Assembly (NCBI GenBank): GCA_030611815.1
Contig: JAUWPC010000182.1
Span: forward strand, 1 to 6,887
DNA: 6,887 nt
DNA from: Desulfobacteraceae bacterium
Lineage (GTDB): Bacteria; Desulfobacterota; DSM-4660; Desulfatiglandales; Desulfatiglandaceae
Direction of reading: 5' to 3'
In this document: positions 1 to 6,197 of the stretch, piece by piece
Layout of the letters: every line of letters begins with the position of its first letter
Position numbering within the stretch: the stretch's first letter is position 1
The notes under the pieces: model-generated
Seen by the model: the letters and a program-made list of their open reading frames with translations, nothing else
Told to the model about the DNA's origin: nothing
Database searches by the model: none
Position numbers and translations under genes: made by a program

Positions 1-13
1 TCTGCAAGAAACG

Positions 14-202
14 TTAGATTTCGGTTATTGTAATTGCATCCTGTTCACATACCTCTATACAGCTTTCGCATCCGAGACACTCTTCAGCATTAACCGGCAC
101 AGATTTGTCATCCTCCATTTCGTACACATCTACAGGACAAACTTCTATGCACTCTTCGCATCCTTCACATTTTTCCGCATCAACAACAACTTCGTAACCC
201 AT
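14..202 (-). CDS. Small 2[4Fe-4S] ferredoxin (62 aa)
   Basis: Cytoplasmic low-potential electron carrier of the clostridial-type 8Fe ferredoxin family. Two binding motifs are complete: C12-x2-C15-x2-C18-x3-C22-P, and C42-x2-C45-x2-C48-x3-C52. The halves are an evident internal duplication (KCEGCEECIEVC against ECLGCESCIEVC). The second motif is followed by Glu-Gln instead of the usual Pro. The protein is strongly acidic, as expected for a soluble ferredoxin. The start is fixed by a consensus AGGAGG at 212-217, 9 nt before the ATG. It lies on the same strand as dsrMKJOP, 257 bp beyond dsrP, with its own candidate promoter and leader hairpin, so it may be expressed separately. Family identity is firm. 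Any electron transfer to or from the Dsr complex is inference from proximity only. Confidence 0.93.
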   Translation of the reverse strand: MGYEVVVDAEKCEGCEECIEVCPVDVYEMEDDKSVPVNAEECLGCESCIEVCEQDAITITEI

Positions 203-211
203 ATGCCTTAA

Positions 212-217
212 CCTCCT
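212..217 (-). promoter_or_regulatory. Ribosome binding site of the ferredoxin
   Basis: Reads AGGAGG on the minus strand, followed by 9 nt and the ATG at 202. It is a full consensus Shine-Dalgarno and one of the strongest in the window, consistent with an abundant ferredoxin. Confidence 0.8.
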
Positions 218-265
218 GAATGATAATTAAAAATGCCCAAATATATCCTTATGATTGTCTGTCTG

Positions 266-290
266 CTAACGGGCAAAACACCCTTTTAGC
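266..290 (-). promoter_or_regulatory. Hairpin in the ferredoxin leader
   Basis: On the minus strand GCTAA (290-286) pairs with TTAGC (270-266), and an inner GGG/CCC closes a short loop of TGTTTTG; a small AA/G internal mismatch separates the two helices. It lies about 60 nt upstream of the ferredoxin ATG and downstream of the candidate promoter. No U-tract follows, so it is not an intrinsic terminator. It could stabilise the mRNA or be a protein site. The pairing is seen directly; any role is inference. Confidence 0.4.
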
Positions 291-303
291 CAATTCAGCG
301 GCT

Positions 304-332
304 TATTTATCAGACAAGTTTTTACCTGTCAA
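304..332 (-). promoter_or_regulatory. Candidate sigma70 promoter for the ferredoxin gene
   Basis: A perfect -35 hexamer TTGACA (332-327) is followed by the weak -10-like stretch GATAAATA (311-304). TAAATA has a 17-bp spacer but only 3 of 6 matches; GATAAA has 4 of 6 but a 15-bp spacer. The expected transcript would have a leader of roughly 100 nt before the ATG at 202. The -35 region lies among short GACA/TGTC inverted half-sites (348-343, 332-325, 318-311) that could be an operator. The ferredoxin could equally be read through from dsrP. Confidence 0.4.
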
Positions 333-360
333 GCCTTTTTACTGACAATTTTTGCACCCT

Positions 361-428
361 ACCCGGTAGCCGTTCACGGGTTCCCCGCCCAGCGGGATCT
401 TCGACACGGTTTCCCGCTGAAAGCGGGA
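361..428. repeat. Cluster of three GC-rich hairpins downstream of dsrP
   Basis: Three palindromes lie in tandem 32 bp after the dsrP stop. The first is TCCCGCT/AGCGGGA at 412-428, a 7-bp stem with a 3-nt loop. The second is CCCGC/GCGGG at 384-396 with a 3-nt loop. The third is ACCCG/CGGGT at 361-381. The unit AGCGGGAT occurs twice (391-398 and 422-429), so the TCCCGCT arm can pair with either copy and alternative folds are possible. No U-run follows on the minus strand, so this is not a standard intrinsic terminator. It looks like a REP-type intergenic palindrome cluster that could stabilise the 3' end of the dsr mRNA or slow read-through into the ferredoxin gene. I cannot see from one window whether it is dispersed in the genome. 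Confidence 0.6.
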
Positions 429-459
429 TTCAAGGTTGCATTCTTGTTCCCAGACTCCA

Positions 460-1617
460 TTATGCGGCTACCTCTTCCTTCACGGAAACAGCGATCTTGT
501 ACAAAATCGTGAGAACGAAAAACCCTGTTGCCCAAATGCCTATGGTAATCAACATTTCCGGGGTAGTGGGCCAGTACTCGGTTACTGTGTGAAAGGGGGT
601 GGGGGTAAAACCTCCAACAATCAGGCCCAACCCCTTATCAATCCATGTGGCAATAATAAGGATTATGCATGCCACGGTCAATGTGCCCTCATTCCGCCGA
701 GTGGCAGGAACAATCAATAGTACGAGCGAGAGGATAGCAAAAACGGCGGCAGTCCACATCCAGGGAACAAAGTTTCCATGTCCTTGCAGCCCCTTAAAAA
801 GAAACACAATGGGATGCATATGCCCGGGTATCTGGCTGTAAAATGCGGTAAAGACCTCGAGCATGAAAAAGAAGACATTGAGTATCATGGCATATGTCAC
901 GATTATAGCCAAGGTCCCGATCTGCTCTTTCCCAGGGTCAAACTTAGTCACCTTTCGGACTATCAAACATAACAGAATAAGAAGGGCAGGGCCGGCGCAG
1001 AATGCCGATGAAAGAAAGCGGGCAGCCATAATGGCGGTCAACCAGTAATGCCTTCCGGGAATACCGGCGTAAAGAAACGCCGTGACAGTGTGGATGCTGA
1101 AGGCCCAGGGAATGGAGATATAGATTAAGACCTTTATCCATTGTCGGTAGTGAACCCCTTTCCTCTCTGCGGCCAAGACATTCCATCCGATGATAATGTT
1201 GAGCAGCATGTATACGTTCAAAACGATCATGTCCCAAAAAAGAATGGACTTGAGGGAGGGGTACAGAATCACGTTCATTATCCTGACCGGATTACCAAGG
1301 TCCACAAACACAAACAAAAGACACATGATGATGGAGGCGACTGCCAAAAACTCGCCTAAAACAGTGATCCTCCCAAACGCCTTATAATCGTGTAAATAGC
1401 AGGGTAACACCACCATGACCCCAGAGGCGGCAACGCCCACGAAATAGGTAAGCTGGCCGATATAGAGCCCCCATGAAACATCCCTGCTCATGCCTGTTAT
1501 TTTCAGGCCTTCAAAGAACTGATAGAGGTAGCATCCAAGACCTAATCCCATCAATGCGAGCAGAAAAATCAGCCATCCCCAGTATCCATGTGTTCCTTTT
1601 ATAGCTCTTTCAAGCAT
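460..1617 (-). CDS. dsrP: DsrP, NrfD/PsrC-type membrane subunit of the DsrMKJOP complex
   Basis: Integral membrane quinone-interacting subunit (385 aa) of the sulfite-reduction-associated complex, of the NrfD/polysulfide reductase PsrC family. About ten hydrophobic segments are visible, near residues 14-36, 50-76, 86-108, 125-148, 160-184, 196-220, 235-258, 284-304, 312-335 and 352-378. Conserved-looking polar stretches include HTVTAFLYAGIPGRHYW (176-192) and GGFTPTPFHTVTEYWP (335-350). It is expected to exchange electrons between the menaquinone pool and the FeS protein DsrO on the periplasmic side. It starts 7 bp after the dsrO stop, with GAGGT just upstream of the ATG. It is the last gene of the compact dsr run and is followed by a hairpin cluster. 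Length is typical of DsrP. Family and position make the call firm; proton coupling is not decidable from the sequence. Confidence 0.95.
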   Translation of the reverse strand: MLERAIKGTHGYWGWLIFLLALMGLGLGCYLYQFFEGLKITGMSRDVSWGLYIGQLTYFVGVAASGVMVVLPCYLHDYKAFGRITVLGEFLAVASIIMCLLFVFVDLGNPVRIMNVILYPSLKSILFWDMIVLNVYMLLNIIIGWNVLAAERKGVHYRQWIKVLIYISIPWAFSIHTVTAFLYAGIPGRHYWLTAIMAARFLSSAFCAGPALLILLCLIVRKVTKFDPGKEQIGTLAIIVTYAMILNVFFFMLEVFTAFYSQIPGHMHPIVFLFKGLQGHGNFVPWMWTAAVFAILSLVLLIVPATRRNEGTLTVACIILIIATWIDKGLGLIVGGFTPTPFHTVTEYWPTTPEMLITIGIWATGFFVLTILYKIAVSVKEEVAA

Positions 1618-1624
1618 AATAACC

Positions 1625-2446
1625 TCATATAATATAAAATAAGTTAGGCTCAGTGCCCAGAGCAGGTTTGCGTCTGATTGTATAATGCTCCCTGAGCAGT
1701 TTTCTTACATTCGACTCCGGAGCATCAAGATCCCCGAAGTTCAATGCATGGACCTTAATCTTATCACATGCCTGCACACACGCGGGAAGCTCACCCTTGG
1801 CTACCAATTCAACACAGAAATTGCACTTCTCAACCACGCCCATTGATCTTTCCGGATAGGCCCGGTTGGTCGGGTAATCAGGGTTCAGCTCTTTAGGCGC
1901 CTTTCGCGGGTCTCCCCAGTTAAAGCTTCTGGAGCCATAAGGGCAGGCAGCCATACAAAAACGGCACCCAATACAGCGATGCATATCCATGGCTACGATA
2001 CCGTCAGATTCTCTCTTAAATGTGGCCTGTGTCGGGCAAACCCTCACGCAGGGAGGATTTAAGCAGTGATTGCACAACAGGATAAAGGGTTTGTGTCTGA
2101 CACCCTCGTCAATAAACTGATTGGGGTGTTCCGGAAATACATGCTCATATTTGTCCTGCCAGATCCATTTAATCGCATGTTTTGGATTGCCCCAGTCAGG
2201 CACATTATGCTCGCGATGGCAGGCTATCATACACTCCTTGCACCCATCCTTGCCCGCTTCCTGCTGCTTCAGGCACTTGCGCATATCGATTACCATGGAC
2301 CACCGTTTCCCCTGGGTCAGGGGGATGCCCTGCATGGAGGCTTCCAGCTCCCCCGGGGCGAGTATGTCAATGGCCGCCTTGCCGCCGAGTCCAAAAAGGG
2401 CGGCATATCCGGCAATTTTCAGGAATTCTCTTCTGTCTACGCCCAT
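1625..2446 (-). CDS. dsrO: DsrO, periplasmic Tat-exported four-cluster ferredoxin subunit
   Basis: Periplasmic iron-sulfur electron-transfer subunit (273 aa) that links the triheme cytochrome DsrJ and the membrane protein DsrP. A twin-arginine leader opens the protein (DRREFLK at 4-10, then a hydrophobic run to about 30), so export in the folded state by Tat is expected. Sixteen cysteines fall in four groups, enough for four [4Fe-4S] clusters in the DMSO-reductase-beta/NrfC fold: C58/C69/C72/C76, C125/C128/C133/C137, C158/C161/C164/C168 and C208/C211/C223/C227. I chose the ATG at 2446 because it places RR at residues 5-6, has GAGGAG 8 nt upstream, and overlaps the dsrJ stop by one base (TGATG). 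A longer in-frame start at 2524 would bury the Tat leader 26 residues in and lies inside dsrJ. No cluster ligand is missing. Confidence 0.96.
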   Translation of the reverse strand: MGVDRREFLKIAGYAALFGLGGKAAIDILAPGELEASMQGIPLTQGKRWSMVIDMRKCLKQQEAGKDGCKECMIACHREHNVPDWGNPKHAIKWIWQDKYEHVFPEHPNQFIDEGVRHKPFILLCNHCLNPPCVRVCPTQATFKRESDGIVAMDMHRCIGCRFCMAACPYGSRSFNWGDPRKAPKELNPDYPTNRAYPERSMGVVEKCNFCVELVAKGELPACVQACDKIKVHALNFGDLDAPESNVRKLLREHYTIRRKPALGTEPNLFYII

Positions 2447-2832
2447 CACTTTTTCTCCTCCGGCACGATATGACAGTCCCAGCAATAAGGATCCACATCC
2501 ACATAGTTGTGGCACTGATCGCAAAACTTGGTCTTATTTGAGTGGCAATCCATACAGGTGACCTGAAGGCTCTTATAGTATTTTTTGCCGTCCCAGGCCG
2601 TATAGTACCGCTCCCCATCGCGGACAGATGTGTTTCGCCATTCGTCCAGCATGGTAAAGTGAGATTCCCTCATGTACGACTTCTGTGCCACACACACCTT
2701 GGCCTCCTTTGCCATTGCTGTAAGCTCTGGTTCCGGGGCCTTGGCGGCCTTTCCTGCATTATAGAAGAAAGGGGAAAGAAACAGACCGATACCTATGATC
2801 AGGCCGATAATAATCTTACCTCCATCATACAT
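2446..2832 (-). CDS. dsrJ: DsrJ, periplasmic triheme cytochrome c
   Basis: Membrane-anchored periplasmic cytochrome c (128 aa) of the DsrMKJOP complex. An uncleaved-looking N-terminal anchor spans residues 6-23. Three haem c attachment motifs follow in the C-terminal third: C93-MD-C96-H97, C104-DQ-C107-H108 and C117-WD-C120-H121. C47 lies outside any CxxCH motif, at nearly the same position as the cysteine (Cys46) proposed as an axial haem ligand in Allochromatium DsrJ, so the family's unusual His/Cys haem is probably kept. The start at 2832 is preferred: GGAGG at 2842-2846 is 9 nt away, and the protein then begins MYDGGK as DsrJ proteins usually do. The in-frame ATG at 2841 abuts GGAGG with no spacing, and starts further up lie deep in dsrK. 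It overlaps dsrK by 8 bp and dsrO by 1 bp, indicating translational coupling. Confidence 0.95.
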   Translation of the reverse strand: MYDGGKIIIGLIIGIGLFLSPFFYNAGKAAKAPEPELTAMAKEAKVCVAQKSYMRESHFTMLDEWRNTSVRDGERYYTAWDGKKYYKSLQVTCMDCHSNKTKFCDQCHNYVDVDPYCWDCHIVPEEKK

Positions 2833-4456
2833 CTTCTTCATCCTCCATTCCTGGTAGGGGTTCGCCACGCAGATCCGTGGTTCTCTTCTTTTCCCCATCA
2901 AATACCAGGGCATTAGCTACCATCTCATGCACCCCGGTGACTTCCACCTCTGGCACCCAGTATTCCATCAAGCTCGTAAGAACAGCCCTGTCAATGGCGC
3001 AGATACAGGAGAGCATGTTAACGCCGTGTTTTTCATGGACGTGCTTTACCGCGTTAGCCCTCGGCAACCCTCCACGCATCCTCAATTCCATGTTTTCCCC
3101 GGCATTGAGGCCTGAACCGCTCCCGCAGCAGAAGGTCAGTTCACGGATGGTCTCCGGGGGCATTTCATAAAAATTATTACACACATTCTTTATCACATAC
3201 CTGGGCTCCTCAAGAAAACCCATACCCCTGGCTGTGTTACAGGAGTCATGGAATGTCACCTTCAAATGATCATTCCTGCTGGGATCCAACTTGAGCTTGT
3301 TATGTTTCATGAGGTCCGCGGTAAATTCCACAAGATGCACCATCTTGGTGGTCTTCGCGTTTTCAAATTTGGTCCCTGTAATGGGCGAAACCGGTTCCTC
3401 TAAAGAGTCGGGAGGCCCATTAAAGGTGTCCATATACTGGTTCAGAACGCGCCACATGTGTCCGCACTCGCCGCCCAAGATCCATTTGACGCCTAATCGC
3501 TTGGCCTCGGCATACATCTTGGCATTTAGCCTCTTTGCCATCTCGTGGGAGGTAAAAAAACCAAAATTACCACCCTCTGAGGCGTAGGTGCTCCATGTGA
3601 TGTCAAGACCCTGTTCCTTCAGATAATGGAAAAGCATCATGTAGCCCATGCAGGTAAATGTCCCTGGATCGGCAAACACATCACCCGAAGGCGTGATAAA
3701 GAGTATCTCGGCGCCCTTCCTGTTAAAATCCTGTTCCATTCGGATACCGGTAATATCCTCAATTTCGTCCGTAAAGAAATCCATCATATCTTTATAAGCG
3801 TGGGGCTGAATGCCGAGATGGTTTCCTGTCCGGTAACAGTTTGCAACGGGCGCGGCGATCCAGTCGATGTTGAGACCCAAGAGATTCGTCAGCTCCCTGC
3901 CAATGATAGTTATCTCTGCGGTATCAATCCCGTAGGGACAGAAAACGGAGCAGCGCCGGCACTCAGTGCACTGGTAGAGGTAGTACCACCACTCCTTAAG
4001 CACGTCTTCTGTAAGTTCTCTCGCGCCCGCGAATGGGCCTAATATCTTTCCGCCTATGGTGTGGTTTTTCCTGTAAACTGACCTGAGAAGCTCTGCTCTC
4101 TGTACCGGCATGTTCTTGGGGTCGCCAGAACCGATAAAGAAATGGCACTTATCAGCACACGCCCCGCACCTGACACAGATATCCATAAAGAGTTTGAACG
4201 ACCTGTACTTGTCAAGACGATCCTTGAAACCCTCTTCAATGATCTCTTTCCAGTTTTCAGGCAGCTTCCAGTCCTCGTCAGCAGGATTCCATTCCCTCGG
4301 GTAGGGCATGCCCACGTACTCAAGGTTTTTTGGTTTTGAAGCATAGCAATAGACGCCAGGTTTGATTTCTACCTGTTTATTCATCCACCCCTTTTCAAAG
4401 GGGGATGGATAGTGGTCAATTTTCGCTATTTCTGCTGGTTTTGGGGTATCTGCCAT
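2825..4456 (-). CDS. dsrK: DsrK, cytoplasmic HdrD-like catalytic subunit
   Basis: Cytoplasmic iron-sulfur subunit (543 aa) related to heterodisulfide reductase HdrD, thought to reduce the trisulfide carried by DsrC using electrons passed by DsrM. Two [4Fe-4S] ferredoxin motifs are complete: C94-x2-C97-x2-C100-x3-C104 and C163-x2-C166-x2-C169-x3-C173-P. The C-terminal CCG-type domain has C406 (HDSC), C443-C444-G and then C484-I-C486, the expected ligands of a non-cubane catalytic cluster. The second half of that motif reads CxC with 39 residues between, not the textbook C-x2-C. The upstream CCG-like region (about 250-335) keeps only C269 and C331 and lacks the CC pair, so only one catalytic cluster is expected. 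The ATG at 4456 has AAGGAGT upstream and follows the dsrM stop by 2 bp. The C-terminus is acidic (MEDEEDV). Confidence 0.97.
   Translation of the reverse strand: MADTPKPAEIAKIDHYPSPFEKGWMNKQVEIKPGVYCYASKPKNLEYVGMPYPREWNPADEDWKLPENWKEIIEEGFKDRLDKYRSFKLFMDICVRCGACADKCHFFIGSGDPKNMPVQRAELLRSVYRKNHTIGGKILGPFAGARELTEDVLKEWWYYLYQCTECRRCSVFCPYGIDTAEITIIGRELTNLLGLNIDWIAAPVANCYRTGNHLGIQPHAYKDMMDFFTDEIEDITGIRMEQDFNRKGAEILFITPSGDVFADPGTFTCMGYMMLFHYLKEQGLDITWSTYASEGGNFGFFTSHEMAKRLNAKMYAEAKRLGVKWILGGECGHMWRVLNQYMDTFNGPPDSLEEPVSPITGTKFENAKTTKMVHLVEFTADLMKHNKLKLDPSRNDHLKVTFHDSCNTARGMGFLEEPRYVIKNVCNNFYEMPPETIRELTFCCGSGSGLNAGENMELRMRGGLPRANAVKHVHEKHGVNMLSCICAIDRAVLTSLMEYWVPEVEVTGVHEMVANALVFDGEKKRTTDLRGEPLPGMEDEEDV
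2842..2846 (-). promoter_or_regulatory. Ribosome binding site that decides the dsrJ start
   Basis: GGAGG on the minus strand, inside the 3' end of dsrK. It directly abuts the ATG at 2841, which is too close to use, but sits 9 nt from the ATG at 2832. This selects the shorter DsrJ of 128 residues. Confidence 0.7.
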
Positions 4457-4458
4457 GG

Positions 4459-5529
4459 TTACTCCTTTTCTTCTGTTTCTACTGTTGATTCAGCCTCTTT
4501 TTCTACGGGTAAGCCGGCCTCTATCATTTTATCCCTGAACTCATCCTCATATTCATCATAGGTGTGGGTCTGAACAGGATAATTCCACGGATTCACATGC
4601 CTGACAAAGCGGCTGTTGTTGGACAGATTCCTTGTCGGACTGAGAAATATCCCGGCCAAATGCATTAGTTTGCTGAAGGGGAAATAGGCGATTAAAACAC
4701 AGAGGATGAATAGGTGGATATAAAAAATCACACCGATCCCTTCGGGCGAAACCGGGGAAAACTTGAACAGGCCGATGGCGAGTTCCTTTACCGCTGTAAC
4801 ATCAACTCTGAACAGGTACCGCATGAGCATACCCGAAAATCCGAGGGCAATAATCAGCAAGAGGGGGAAATAGTCGGCGGGGAGGGAGACATAACGTATC
4901 TGGGAATAGAGAATCCTTCTCAAAAGGAGCCATGTGACAGCGGCCATAAGGAGCATATCGGTCAGATAAACTCCGGGGAGGCCAAAACCATTGAACGGCG
5001 CAGCGCCCATCTGCATAAACCCGTCAAGGTTTTGAAGCAGAGTTACAAAACCGGGCACGGGTTCGGTGAAAAACCTGAAATGCCTCAAAAAAATGACTAA
5101 AAAGGAATAATGGAAAACGAGGGCGGCCACCCAGAGCCATTTTTCCCATTCATAATCTATCTTTGGAACGCCATCGACTCTCCTGTACTCGAGCCTGGTA
5201 TTCCGGAAGAGGGACCGGAATGTGAGTACTTCGAAAATCATTCTGATAACGACCCCCCCTGTGCCCTTTGGGTTGTCAATCGGGTTTGATTTGATCCAGG
5301 GGAAAGACCATTCCTGGCCCGCTGTGGTTGGGATCCTGAATGGTACGGGTGAGCGGCTCCAGTCAATAACACGGACCACAATACCCACAAAAAAGGTGAG
5401 CATGGCCGCGTATGGGATAATAATCCCAAAAAGGATCCGCAAATCGAATGCCCCAACGCCTATCCATGGGATCAGGACAACCACTATGACTGCGAAGGAT
5501 GAAAATAGAATGCTCAATACGAAATTCAT
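4459..5529 (-). CDS. dsrM: DsrM, NarI-like diheme cytochrome b membrane subunit
   Basis: Membrane anchor and quinol-linked cytochrome b (356 aa) of the Dsr complex, related to the nitrate reductase gamma subunit NarI and to HdrE. Hydrophobic segments lie near residues 2-24, 31-54, 131-153, 185-208, 219-240 and 264-292. The NarI-like core occupies about 125-295. Four membrane histidines are candidate ligands for two b haems: H140 and H150 in the first core helix, H272 and H290 in the last. Electrons from menaquinol would cross here to DsrK in the cytoplasm. The C-terminal tail after about 320 is soluble and rich in glutamate, ending TVETEEKE. The start is supported by GAGGT 8 nt upstream; a nearer upstream ATG is out of frame. 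It follows the RsbRD_N gene by 47 bp and precedes dsrK by 2 bp. Confidence 0.96.
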   Translation of the reverse strand: MNFVLSILFSSFAVIVVVLIPWIGVGAFDLRILFGIIIPYAAMLTFFVGIVVRVIDWSRSPVPFRIPTTAGQEWSFPWIKSNPIDNPKGTGGVVIRMIFEVLTFRSLFRNTRLEYRRVDGVPKIDYEWEKWLWVAALVFHYSFLVIFLRHFRFFTEPVPGFVTLLQNLDGFMQMGAAPFNGFGLPGVYLTDMLLMAAVTWLLLRRILYSQIRYVSLPADYFPLLLIIALGFSGMLMRYLFRVDVTAVKELAIGLFKFSPVSPEGIGVIFYIHLFILCVLIAYFPFSKLMHLAGIFLSPTRNLSNNSRFVRHVNPWNYPVQTHTYDEYEDEFRDKMIEAGLPVEKEAESTVETEEKE

Positions 5530-5576
5530 AGGCCATTACCTCATTTCAAATAACTGTCCCACTATTTATTGTCTTC

Positions 5577-6089
5577 TCAAAGAGCCGGTCTCTGCTCCGG
5601 TATCTCGCTTATGAGATTAGCTCTTTCCAATAATTTCCCCACTTGATTCTTGACCTCTTTCACCCGAATTTCAGAGATCTTCTGGCGGCACGCAGAATAG
5701 ACATCAAAGGCCAGGAGAGCAATTTCATCTATTCTGTTGTCAAGGATACGCATTTTATCCGAATGACCGCTTCCCAATTCGTCCCTTATGATCTGCTTCA
5801 GTTGAAGGACAAAGGCAACGGCCCGGGAAGGTTTGAAGTCCTGGACTGCCCTGATTCTAATAATGCTGTCGAGGCAGGATGAAATCTTTTCAGTATTCTC
5901 ACCTTTAATTATTTCATCATACAGGGTTTCAATCTCTGTTGATATGGTAAGACCCACGGGGTTGGCGAATTGACTCTTTTCTCTTTTCAGGAATCCCTGA
6001 CCGTCTTCAGGATATGACTTAATGATAGCGTTTCGCCATTTCTTGATAATCTTAGATCTCTTTTCTGCCAGTATCTTATCTATGCTCAT
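5577..6089 (-). CDS. Stand-alone RsbRD_N-domain protein heading the dsr operon
   Basis: A 170-residue soluble, mostly helical protein that I assign to the RsbRD N-terminal domain family, the non-haem-globin-like sensor region known from stressosome RsbR-type proteins. Recognisable stretches are FLKREKSQFANPVGLTI (33-49), IRAVQDFKPSRAVAF (79-93) and a charged C-terminal helix, ACRQKISEIRVKEVKNQ (133-149). There is no STAS, kinase or DNA-binding domain after it, so it is the sensor-like domain alone. Two cysteines (C72, C134) are present and no membrane segment is seen. It is the first gene of the transcript, 47 bp before dsrM, with a good promoter upstream but only a weak GGA as Shine-Dalgarno. 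As I recall, relatives occur beside dsrM in other sulfate reducers; their function is unknown to me. A role in sensing or assembly for the Dsr complex is inference. Confidence 0.8.
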   Translation of the reverse strand: MSIDKILAEKRSKIIKKWRNAIIKSYPEDGQGFLKREKSQFANPVGLTISTEIETLYDEIIKGENTEKISSCLDSIIRIRAVQDFKPSRAVAFVLQLKQIIRDELGSGHSDKMRILDNRIDEIALLAFDVYSACRQKISEIRVKEVKNQVGKLLERANLISEIPEQRPAL

Positions 6090-6141
6090 GTCGGGGTTCC
6101 AGGTTCTTACTCTTTGTCAGGCAAATTGCTTTTGAGAGAAA

Positions 6142-6170
6142 CCTATAGAAAAATTGTGTTTTTCTGTCAA
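6142..6170 (-). promoter_or_regulatory. Sigma70-like promoter of the RsbRD_N-dsrMKJOP operon
   Basis: Minus strand: perfect -35 TTGACA (6170-6165), exact 17-bp spacer, -10 TATAGG (6147-6142, 4 of 6 matches). Predicted start of transcription is near 6135, giving a leader of about 46 nt before the ATG at 6089. It is the best promoter on this strand upstream of the operon. Confidence 0.65.
6147..6165. promoter_or_regulatory. Palindromic operator candidate inside the dsr promoter spacer
   Basis: AGAAAAA (6147-6153) and TTTTTCT (6159-6165) form a perfect 7-bp inverted repeat around a 5-nt centre, TTGTG. It fills the whole 17-bp spacer between the -35 and -10 boxes of the dsr operon promoter and shares one base with each. 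A dimeric regulator bound here would block or distort the promoter. It does not match the Rex (TTGTGAA-N4-TTCACAA) or FNR consensus that I know. AT-rich arms can arise by chance, so the role is inference. Confidence 0.45.
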
Positions 6171-6197
6171 GGAAAAAATGGGGGTTTCGGTTTCGTC

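Noticed and set aside
412..428. Intrinsic terminator after dsrP
   Set aside because: The stem is strong but no U-tract follows on the minus strand (next bases are ACCGTGTC), so I list it only as part of a hairpin cluster.
436..1387. Several plus-strand open frames opposite dsrP (61-94 aa)
   Set aside because: They lie antisense to a gene with clear family features and show no recognisable domain; they are frame shadows.
1625..2524. Longer DsrO starting at 2524 (299 aa)
   Set aside because: It would place the twin-arginine motif about 30 residues from the N-terminus and the extension lies inside dsrJ; the start at 2446 has its own ribosome site.
2066..2561. Plus-strand open frames of 119-146 aa opposite dsrO/dsrJ
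   Set aside because: Rich in Pro, Ser, Cys and Arg as expected from reading the complement of a coding strand; they overlap three frames of the same stretch and have no family signature.
2446..2913. Longer DsrJ starting at 2913 (155 aa)
   Set aside because: The extra 27 residues read the end of dsrK in another frame; the ribosome site GGAGG at 2842-2846 and the usual DsrJ N-terminus point to 2832.
6142..6170. Rex or FNR-type site in the divergent spacer
   Set aside because: TTGTG occurs at the palindrome centre but the second half-site is missing for both consensus patterns.
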